NCBI GenBank assembly: GCA_027623995.1
Contig: JAQBUF010000020.1
Coordinates: forward strand, 1-50,036
Direction: 5' to 3'
Length of the DNA stretch: 50,036 nt
Source: Nitrospirota bacterium
Lineage (GTDB): Bacteria; Nitrospirota; Nitrospiria; Nitrospirales; UBA8639
Shown: in pieces, positions 43,450 through 50,036 of the stretch
Position numbering within the stretch: the stretch's first letter is position 1
How the letters are laid out: each line of letters opens with the position of its first letter
Translations under genes and position numbers: made by a program
Notes under the pieces: model-generated
The model's database searches: none
Told to the model about the DNA's origin: nothing
The model's input: only the letters and a program-made list of their open reading frames with translations

Positions 43450-44529
43450 ATGAGAATTGTGCTGTCATACCTTTTGCTGATGTCCATTTTGGTGGCCACG
43501 ATAGACCCCATAGAAAGCTGGGCGCGTCGAAATCCTCTCACTGCCGAGCAAAAGGAATATTTGGCCAGCGCTCAACATATCCAAATTCACACGCTCGCGC
43601 TCACGGAAAAAGGCGTTGAAAAATCAATTGATATTCACCAAGCGGTGGCGGAACGGATGCAAACCATGGGACTCACCGTCATAAAGGACCCGTCAACGCC
43701 CCATGATGTCATGCTCAAGGTCAAATGTGAAGAACGACGATCATTGGTCGCGATGAACAAAATTGGCGGGGATGCGGATCAACCAGGAGCCCCATCTCGG
43801 CTGTGGAAAGGGCCTGCCTGCCAATTGACCTATAGCATTGATAAACAAGTGACCCCGTGGCGACAAGAAGTTCGCACAGAATTTGAGGATGCCTGGGAAG
43901 CCGCGAAAACCCATGGACAAACTGACTCTGGGCTCTATGCCCTTGAACACCTCAGGAAAGCTCTACTCACAAGCGATTTCCCATTTGCACTTCTGGCGGA
44001 ATGGAAACAAGCCACACGGATGGCCTCATTTCTTGCCGCCAAAGAAAGCAGCACCGCCACCAAAGAAAAAATCATTCATGTCGCGAAGAACATGGCGAGT
44101 CCGGAAATGCTTCGGTCGCTAGAACTATCCATGACGGATACGAATCTAGCCCCCCGGGCCATTCGAGCTATGGGCTTTATGGGTACAGCGGCTACCCCAC
44201 CTCTCTTGCAACTCCTTGAGAGTTCTGAATCTGTCGAAATCAAAGCGTTAGCAGCACAAGCCTTGGGAGAAGTCGGAAGCCATAGCGGTGACATGACGAT
44301 CCTCCCACCATTATTAGCCATGATGGAGTCACCCACCATCGACCTTCAAGTTCAAATCGAAATCGTGAAAGCCCTTGGGAAAATTCCAGACCACCAATCA
44401 GAAGATCCACTCAGAAGGCTTGGAGTCAAAACTTGGACGTCACGATCCGACGACCCCCGCATGCAAGAACTTCGCGAAGCTATTGAATTGAGCTTATGGC
44501 ACATCAACCCCAGTCCTCATAGCGAATGA
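43450..44529 (+). CDS. Exported HEAT-repeat protein
   Basis: 359 residues from the ATG at 43450; a TTG at 43420 is less likely. It begins with a signal peptide (LSYLLLMSILVATIDPIESWA). The middle is unassigned; residues about 210-330 form three HEAT repeats (RAIRAMGFMGTAATPPLLQLLE, EIKALAAQALGEVGSH, VQIEIVKALGKIPD). HEAT domains bind proteins; the function is unknown. GGGAG lies 10 bases upstream. Confidence 0.85.
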   Translation: MRIVLSYLLLMSILVATIDPIESWARRNPLTAEQKEYLASAQHIQIHTLALTEKGVEKSIDIHQAVAERMQTMGLTVIKDPSTPHDVMLKVKCEERRSLVAMNKIGGDADQPGAPSRLWKGPACQLTYSIDKQVTPWRQEVRTEFEDAWEAAKTHGQTDSGLYALEHLRKALLTSDFPFALLAEWKQATRMASFLAAKESSTATKEKIIHVAKNMASPEMLRSLELSMTDTNLAPRAIRAMGFMGTAATPPLLQLLESSESVEIKALAAQALGEVGSHSGDMTILPPLLAMMESPTIDLQVQIEIVKALGKIPDHQSEDPLRRLGVKTWTSRSDDPRMQELREAIELSLWHINPSPHSE

Positions 44530-44564
44530 TTGATTGGACTCAAATGATTGGGGAACAAAGAGGG

Positions 44565-45107
44565 TTAAGAGTCGGAGGGTACCCAAGAGAGGGACCAGGC
44601 CGGAGAAGGTGAAGCATTCATCTGCTGAAAATCCTGAATAAACATTCGCACCAGTAACCGCACACGATCTTGAAAGTTTTGAATATCTCCCGTAGACAGC
44701 GTCCCCTCACTCCATGTGACCACGGAAGGATGGATGGAATGACTCATAAGCGTTGCTTCCTGATGAAGTTCAATTAAAACCGTATACGCATAATAGTTGG
44801 CAGCAATTTGTGTCACGGCTCCTTGGATTTCTAACACTGGGCGACCATAAGATTGTCCATCCATGTGTTCCGCAAGCAGAAGTCCCGATTGACGAAGTTG
44901 GCTCTCAATTTCCTTAGAGAGATCCCAAAGCGGCAACTCATCCTGAATCTGGGTTGGCGTAGACACAAAGGCCAGCGGCTTTAACACAATCCCCGACAAC
45001 CCTCGAAGCGATTCCTTCTCATTCACATTCGCCGCTTCAACGAAATGAAAGGGACTCGCCATTAAGATGAGAATAATAACTGCTTCAAAGATCCGACGCT
45101 GTCGCAT
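44565..45107 (-). CDS. Exported hypothetical protein
   Basis: 180 residues from the ATG at 45107, chosen for AGGG 8 bases upstream over the one at 45122. Signal peptide (IFEAVIILILMASPFHFVEA). The mature part is mixed alpha/beta (GIVLKPLAFVSTP, EIQGAVTQIAANYYAYTVLIELHQEA), with a few features of outer-membrane-associated periplasmic proteins. No family recognised. Convergent with the HEAT gene. Confidence 0.78.
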   Translation of the reverse strand: MRQRRIFEAVIILILMASPFHFVEAANVNEKESLRGLSGIVLKPLAFVSTPTQIQDELPLWDLSKEIESQLRQSGLLLAEHMDGQSYGRPVLEIQGAVTQIAANYYAYTVLIELHQEATLMSHSIHPSVVTWSEGTLSTGDIQNFQDRVRLLVRMFIQDFQQMNASPSPAWSLSWVPSDS

Positions 45108-45122
45108 GGAACACCCTTTCAA

Positions 45123-45479
45123 CCAAATCTTTTCAATTGCATTGAGGCCCAGATACTCCGTCTTTCAATTGAAACCCATTTTCCCCTATTTGTAATTCAA
45201 CCTGACTCCTAGACTAACGAAATTTATCCCGTGATTTCAATTCCCAAAACGAGGGATACGTATTTAAGATTGCTTCATGAATCAAGTACACTAGAATGCA
45301 CTGAAAATTGTTCCCAACAGTCCAAATCTTTTAACAGTTCCGAATGTAAAGGGCTGCCATGGCTGTAAAGATTGATAGGGATTCGCAAGGCTATACAATA
45401 GCCTGAAAGCAATATAGATGAATCAGAAATTTCACTTCCAAGGCCTTTAAATATAAGGCGACCTCCGTCAAACTTCCCA
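45123..45479. other. Gene-free, AT-rich stretch of 357 bases
   Basis: Upstream region of the STT3-like gene. The frame of that gene is open only back to 45402, without another start codon. No promoter with good match was found. Confidence 0.6.
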
Positions 45480-47342
45480 ATGATATTGCAAGAACCCAAC
45501 CCCATCGAACCCATTACTCCAATCTGCAAAAAACTTCTATTTTTTTTACTGTTGCTGCACACATTTTTTGTCATTCGTGGCGACTCCCCCATTATAGAAG
45601 GCAGCCTTTTTGGCCCTGATTCCTACATGCATTTAAACAGAGTGTTGGCGCTCATTGAAAATGGGGATTGGTATAATTCACTTTTTCTCAGAAGCAATGC
45701 TCCCTATGGGGAGGAGTTACATTGGACGAGACTCTTCGACATCATCCTATTAACCGGCACAGGCTTATTTCTTCCTTTCTTGCCCTTTAGTGACGCTCTT
45801 TACCTATCTGGAATCCTTGTCAGTCCAATCCTTCAAGGGATAGCGCTCATTGGTTTGCTTTGGGGAATCGCACCCTATTTATCAAAACAGCATCTTGTAT
45901 TGTCCGGAGGACTTTTTGTCTTACAACCAGCCATTTTCGGTTATTGTATGGCAGGAAAGGCTGATCATCACAGTCTCATCCTCGCGCTATTGATGTGGCT
46001 TCAGGCATGCACGCTTCGCCTACTGCTCACTCCTACTCACAATAAAATGTGTATTTCTGCCGGGATATTCGGTGGGCTACTGATTTGGACAAGTATCGAG
46101 GGCTTTATTTTTCTCGCCATATCCCTCGTAACTTTAACGGCTTGTTGGGGGGTATACGGAAAGGAATTCAGTAAAAAGGGAATATTGTTTGCGACAGGCC
46201 TTGTCATCACCGCAACTCTGGCCTTAGCCATTGAGAGGAGGCCTTGGACTGGATGGGGCATTCTGGAGTATGACCGGTTTTCCATTGTACATTTGGCGGC
46301 TCTGGTTCTGATTTGGCTTTTCTGGATAACGATTTATGTGCTACAGGATCATCTCCGCTTCTCTTTGAACCGAACCCTTCGGGTCTCCATTGTTTTTTCT
46401 GGTGCTCTTATTGCCGCCATTATTCAATGGCTATTGTTCCCTGATTTTTTTCTCGGACCCCACGCGAATCTGGACCCGCGTGTGATTTCGCTTCATTGGG
46501 ACCAAATAACAGAAACACAACCCCTGGTCTCCTTGAAACCTTTTTGGGTAGGTCCACTTTTCCTCTATTTAGGCATTGCACTTCTAGGCATACCACACCT
46601 TGTGACCCTCTTATGTCGAACCCTTCCGCGAGACCAGCGCATGCTCTGGAGTCATATTGGAATGGCCTTGCTCATATTGACTCCACTCGCCATCATTCAA
46701 ATCCGTTCGGCTATCTATGCCACGGCATTGTTAGTCATTCCTTATGGCAACTTTCTCCTCGAGAAAGGAGTATCGATTAACACTCTCATTCGAACGGTTT
46801 TTTATCAAAGACTATTGCAAATAATTTTGGTGTTTATTGGATGCATTGGCTTTACGGTAATTGGAGCAGTGGTCATGGAACGCGAGAAGGCTTTTCTCAA
46901 AGCGCCGCACGGTGAATGTCCAATCACCCCTTTATCAAATTATATCAATGGCTCTGAACTGCTGAATGGAGAAAAAAGAACAATTCTCACCTTTGTAGAT
47001 TTTGGCCCAGAGCTTCTGTACCGCACACCGCATAGCGTTCTTTCCACCCCGTACCACCGCAATATGTCTTCGATAATCGATACCAATACGATCATGCAAG
47101 CCAAAACGAATCAGGAAGCCCAAGCTATTCTCGAATCAAGGAAGGTTGATCTCATTTTGCTCTGTCCAAAATCTAGCGAACGTCGCTATTATTCCCTGAC
47201 CACGGGGGAAGCAAAGTTTTATGACAATCTCATGGCAGGACAACTGCCAACATGGATAAGCCCGCTTTCGCTTCCAGAGGAATTATCGAAACATTTTAAA
47301 TTGTTCGCCATCGCCAATCCTTCAGAGCCGGCTACCGACTGA
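45480..47342 (+). CDS. STT3-like GT-C membrane protein (oligosaccharyltransferase-related)
   Basis: 620 residues, about 11-13 membrane helices. The first external loop has GPDSYMHLNR (residues 45-54), equivalent to the acidic-x-Tyr-His-Arg loop of STT3/PglB/AglB, with GEELHWTR soon after. A further loop has MAGKADHHS, equivalent to the DHH metal-binding region of OSTs. In the soluble C-terminal domain, TFVDFGPELLYRT stands where STT3 has WWDYG, so the acceptor-peptide site differs and N-glycan transfer to Asn-X-Ser/Thr is uncertain. It is followed by a DPM1-like gene, suggesting a lipid-linked sugar donor. The family assignment is by motif only. Confidence 0.78.
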   Translation: MILQEPNPIEPITPICKKLLFFLLLLHTFFVIRGDSPIIEGSLFGPDSYMHLNRVLALIENGDWYNSLFLRSNAPYGEELHWTRLFDIILLTGTGLFLPFLPFSDALYLSGILVSPILQGIALIGLLWGIAPYLSKQHLVLSGGLFVLQPAIFGYCMAGKADHHSLILALLMWLQACTLRLLLTPTHNKMCISAGIFGGLLIWTSIEGFIFLAISLVTLTACWGVYGKEFSKKGILFATGLVITATLALAIERRPWTGWGILEYDRFSIVHLAALVLIWLFWITIYVLQDHLRFSLNRTLRVSIVFSGALIAAIIQWLLFPDFFLGPHANLDPRVISLHWDQITETQPLVSLKPFWVGPLFLYLGIALLGIPHLVTLLCRTLPRDQRMLWSHIGMALLILTPLAIIQIRSAIYATALLVIPYGNFLLEKGVSINTLIRTVFYQRLLQIILVFIGCIGFTVIGAVVMEREKAFLKAPHGECPITPLSNYINGSELLNGEKRTILTFVDFGPELLYRTPHSVLSTPYHRNMSSIIDTNTIMQAKTNQEAQAILESRKVDLILLCPKSSERRYYSLTTGEAKFYDNLMAGQLPTWISPLSLPEELSKHFKLFAIANPSEPATD

Positions 47343-47361
47343 TAACCCAGAACCGATTCTT

Positions 47362-48063
47362 ATGAAACATTTCTCCAATACCGTTTCCATCATCATTCCT
47401 GTATTCAATGAGCGTTTGACCATTTTAGAAATTATCAAAAAAATACAATCGATCCCTTTGCACAAAGAAATAATTATCGTGGACGATGCTTCCACTGACG
47501 GAACAAGAGAGTTACTAAAGGCTATCGAAAGTGAGGAAGGAATCAGAGTCCTCTATCACCAAAGGAACATGGGCAAAGGGATGGCGATCAGGACCGCCGT
47601 CCCTTACGTGACCTCAGAAATTTTGTTAATTCAGGATGCTGATTTAGAATATGACCCAAACGACTACCAGAAACTCATAGCCCCCATTCAGAATGGAACC
47701 TCCAACGTCGTGTACGGCACCCGAGAAATTTTACCTGGCAATACCTACTCGCATCTCACCTTTTTTCTAGGTGGAAAGTTTCTGACATGGCTCACGAACA
47801 TCCTCTATGGATCACACCTAACTGATATGCCAACATGTTATAAGGCATTTAGAACTGAAACTTTCCAGTCCCTAGAACTCACTTGTCAACGGTTTGAATT
47901 CTGCCCAGAAGTCACAGCAAAGTTGCTCAAAAATGGACAGACGATTGTAGAAGTACCCATAAATTATTATCCAAGGAAGATTAAGGACGGCAAGAAGATT
48001 CGATTCCAAGACGGCTTGCAGGCGATATACACATTGCTGCGCCTAAGAATTTTTGAAAAATAA
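47362..48063 (+). CDS. Family 2 glycosyltransferase (polyprenyl-phosphate sugar synthase-like)
   Basis: 233 residues, GT2/DPM1-like: VSIIIPVFNERLTILEII, VDDASTDGT and DADLEYDPNDY, with the metal-binding Asp residues. No membrane segment. In DPM1-type enzymes it makes polyprenyl-phosphate hexose, the donor used by GT-C enzymes such as the upstream protein. It begins 20 bases after that gene, likely one transcript. Confidence 0.93.
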   Translation: MKHFSNTVSIIIPVFNERLTILEIIKKIQSIPLHKEIIIVDDASTDGTRELLKAIESEEGIRVLYHQRNMGKGMAIRTAVPYVTSEILLIQDADLEYDPNDYQKLIAPIQNGTSNVVYGTREILPGNTYSHLTFFLGGKFLTWLTNILYGSHLTDMPTCYKAFRTETFQSLELTCQRFEFCPEVTAKLLKNGQTIVEVPINYYPRKIKDGKKIRFQDGLQAIYTLLRLRIFEK

Positions 48064-48205
48064 TGATAATAAATGAGGCAACTTTTACTTTTGAAAATTT
48101 TCTAGACTGGAGTGCGCATTTAGGGACAGGGGAATTTACTCAAACGCGTAAGGCCAGGTACTGATTGCCAGAGAAATTCAGGAAGCAAGGAAAGGAAGGG
48201 TAAAA

Positions 48206-48580
48206 CTATTCCGAAGTTTTGACTAATGTCACACGCACTATTTCCGGGTCAAGATCGTAGATCCTGCCACTGGCGAAATCATCAACGAGCCCCGTCCCTA
48301 AATTAAAAACATTGTACCAGGCAAACCCATCGAGCGATTCTTTCAGCAGAATACGTTCGGGTCGATACCCGGCCTTTTCAATAGTCAGAATATAGTCACC
48401 GGCCCCGCGTGGGATCTTGACCACATCGGGGGAATAGTAGGTGCGTCCCGCGACAATGAGTTTGGCCCTTGGTGGATCGGTAAACACCGGCACGCTGACA
48501 ATATTCGAATTGGCCAACGAGGCGCAGCCCACACCAACCACCAGGAATAACAGCACCATCACGCTACGAAGCCAGGTCAT
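48206..48580 (-). CDS. PEGA-type lipoprotein (third of three)
   Basis: 124 residues. Signal peptide ending in the lipobox GVGC, then a PEGA-like beta domain (DPPRAKLIVAGRTYYSPDVVKIPRG, ILTIEKAGYRPERILLKES). Starts inside the previous gene (4-base ATGA overlap); GGAG precedes the ATG. Tethered to the envelope, probable surface or peptidoglycan-facing module; function unknown. Confidence 0.88.
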   Translation of the reverse strand: MTWLRSVMVLLFLVVGVGCASLANSNIVSVPVFTDPPRAKLIVAGRTYYSPDVVKIPRGAGDYILTIEKAGYRPERILLKESLDGFAWYNVFNLGTGLVDDFASGRIYDLDPEIVRVTLVKTSE

Positions 48581-48966
48581 GGTCCGGTCTCCTGTTGAAA
48601 GGTTTCATTGGGGATCAACACGAAGTCTACGGTTTCGGGCTCAACATCATAGGCCGCACCGGTTCGCATGTCGGCAAGAAAGCCGACCGGAGTCACATTG
48701 AGCCCCCACAGGTAATCAGGGGATTGTCGAAGAAAGACATGCCCTGGACGATACCCCTTTTTATAAATCGAGAGCTTGAAATCCCCGGACTTGCGTGGTA
48801 CCCAGACGAGTGCCGGAGACATGTAGGTATAGCCTGCAAGATGGAGAGTGGCCCCAGGTGGATTGGTAGTGACGGGTACATGAGTCCACGGACCGGGGTA
48901 GAGCGTGGACGCGCAACCGCCTAGCGCGCAGAGTAAGATAATGGCGAGGATGCGAATTGTAGGCAT
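48577..48966 (-). CDS. PEGA-type lipoprotein (second of three)
   Basis: 129 residues. Lipobox ALGGC and the same beta domain (NPPGATLHLAGYTYMSPALVWVPR, KLSIYKKGYRPGHVFLRQS). It lies 7 bases after the first lipoprotein gene and overlaps the third by 4 bases. Confidence 0.88.
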   Translation of the reverse strand: MPTIRILAIILLCALGGCASTLYPGPWTHVPVTTNPPGATLHLAGYTYMSPALVWVPRKSGDFKLSIYKKGYRPGHVFLRQSPDYLWGLNVTPVGFLADMRTGAAYDVEPETVDFVLIPNETFQQETGP

Positions 48967-48973
48967 TGTTCTC

Positions 48974-49336
48974 TCATCGCTTTTTCAACTGTAGATGAAT
49001 GTCTTGGGGGGCAAGGCTCATGCCCGCACCATTGAGCACATCAACGGGGCATGCCAGACAAAGATTCAACACATTCAAGGCAACCCACGGCTCTTCCGTT
49101 TCGGTCACCATGACTTGCTCAGGGTGGTAGCCATGCTTGGAAATGATGACTCGAAAGTTCCCTACACCACGAGGCAAAAGAATTGATGCGGGAGTGATAT
49201 AGGTGTTGGCATTGGCTTGGACAATCGCGCCCGGCGGGTTCGTGGTGACATGGATGGGGATATCTTCCATATCCGTCACGATGCTCGCACACCCGGTAGC
49301 AAGAACTAGAGACCATAGCAGGGAGAGCCGCTTCAT
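48974..49336 (-). CDS. PEGA-type lipoprotein (first of three)
   Basis: 120 residues. Lipobox LATGC and a PEGA-like domain (TNPPGAIVQANANTYITPASILLPRG, NFRVIISKHGYHPEQVMVTETE). A Cys pair near residue 95 (CLACP) is unique to this member. First gene of the set; a TACTATACT-like element lies just upstream. Confidence 0.88.
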   Translation of the reverse strand: MKRLSLLWSLVLATGCASIVTDMEDIPIHVTTNPPGAIVQANANTYITPASILLPRGVGNFRVIISKHGYHPEQVMVTETEEPWVALNVLNLCLACPVDVLNGAGMSLAPQDIHLQLKKR

Positions 49337-49602
49337 ACGACACCAGTATAGTACAGATGGGGGTGGGTTTACATCCCCCTAGGAGTGAAAATATTAAACC
49401 CTACAACCATGCCCCAGAACTACAAAGAATCCTGAGGCGTGATATGTGTGATTCACAGAATGTTTTAGGTTCGTGGCTTCAAGACAAACTTTCGGTCACT
49501 TAGGAAAAACTGTCAAAGACAAAGGGTTGAGATAAATAAAAGGGGTTCGTTAGGATTCTGAAAGTTGTTCTCAACCTTCTCCTTTACAGTCAAAATCATT
49601 CC

Positions 49603-49752
49603 TTAACTCGATAACCACAGCACGATGTCACCGAGCATCTTTTCCCACCACACGGTTGCTGCAAACACTGTCAGCGCTGCGAACAGGGGCATCCACCGTT
49701 TTGAGACCAATGATGCGACAAATAATACCGGGACCCAACACCACGGCGACAT
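49603..49752 (-). CDS. Possible small two-helix membrane protein
   Basis: About 49 residues from the ATG at 49752 (MSPWCWVPVLFVASLV) with two short hydrophobic segments. No ribosome binding site of quality is seen (GGAG lies 10 bases upstream) and no homologue is known to me. May be a chance frame. Confidence 0.25.
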   Translation of the reverse strand: MSPWCWVPVLFVASLVSKRWMPLFAALTVFAATVWWEKMLGDIVLWLSS

Positions 49753-50006
49753 TAAGAATTGTCTCCAGATCATCCCACAATTGTACGGGATCACCACGCT
49801 CAACTTAATACGTACAATTCCGCATTAACAAAAAACAAAGAAATTTTTCCCTGCATGTTCCTGTGTGCTAGACCAAAAGTGTATCCTTGAGATTTGGAGG
49901 GATAGGTCAATCCGAAAATGGTGGAGATTCTCAAGCACCTTCACCCTAAAAACGGCAGTTGGAAGATGGATTCTACCTAGAAAATCCACGTTCACCTCAG
50001 GAAATT

Positions 50007-50036
50007 ATGTCGGATGAGGGAATAATGGCGGAGGAT
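50007..50036 (+). CDS. Start of a gene cut by the window edge
   Basis: ATG at 50007 with AGGA 4 bases upstream opens a frame (MSDEGIMAED) that runs off the end. Ten codons are too few to judge. Confidence 0.3.
   Translation, partial: MSDEGIMAED

Noticed and set aside
45275-45592. 105-residue frame on the minus strand
   Set aside because: Antisense to the start of the STT3-like gene; no ribosome binding site, no protein-like pattern.
49918-49980. 20-codon frame starting ATGGTGGAGATT
   Set aside because: Too short, and no ribosome binding site.

Overview
The window reads as a piece of chromosome from a free-living bacterium of roughly balanced GC, most likely a member of the Nitrospirota (Nitrospira-like). 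That assignment is inference. It rests on an SmbP-type His-heptad protein (described from the nitrifier Nitrosomonas), a membrane-anchored multihaem cytochrome c, PEGA lipoproteins, and intergenic palindromic elements of a style I associate with Nitrospira genomes. No rRNA or tRNA gene, intact insertion sequence, prophage or CRISPR array was found.

Layout. Positions 194-6300 hold uppP, a nitrilase-family amidase whose stop codon lies in a heptanucleotide repeat, smbP with a strong terminator, and a minus-strand run of HDAC-like deacetylase, pentahaem cytochrome and sulfurtransferase. Positions 6300-15000 are accessory: Doc/AbrB, a frameshifted membrane-protein gene, an AlsT symporter between two copies of a short palindromic repeat, MntA/HepT, a possible nuclease-like protein, a threonine dehydratase, an exported flavodoxin-like protein and a HicB/HicA pair whose toxin is frameshifted. 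Positions 15000-30000 are the housekeeping core: xerD, a TPR/periplasmic-binding lipid-envelope or transport protein, a site-2 protease, trpS, gap-pgk-tpiA-secG behind a good sigma70 promoter, ilvE, then rplU-rpmA-obg-proB-nadD-rsfS-bioB.

Positions 30000-35240 form a second accessory island: two Fic proteins, a small protein with a Fic-inhibitor-like motif, two DUF2283 proteins (one paired with DUF4258, one with an XRE regulator), a truncated SNF2 helicase, a relic of a permease 3' end, and VapBC. Positions 35329-39969 hold a LolCDE/MacB-type ABC system whose permease and ATPase genes are separated by a divergent LuxR-type HTH gene and a class 1A-like dihydroorotate dehydrogenase. Positions 40185-43226 hold comF, an orphan mraZ, a RusA-like resolvase, and an overlapping STAS-PilZ signalling pair. 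Positions 43450-49336 are envelope genes: a HEAT-repeat exported protein, an exported unknown, an STT3-like GT-C membrane protein with a GT2 partner, and three tandem PEGA lipoproteins.

The most unusual signals are: a cloverleaf-folding intergenic repeat present twice with compensatory base changes; a second dispersed repeat family (near 8.25 kb and 33.3 kb); two genes broken by single small indels in short repeats (hicA and the membrane protein); a synonymous-only relic of a paralogous permease beside VapBC; the convergent Fic/antitoxin-like pair; and the compact STT3-like/GT2 module.
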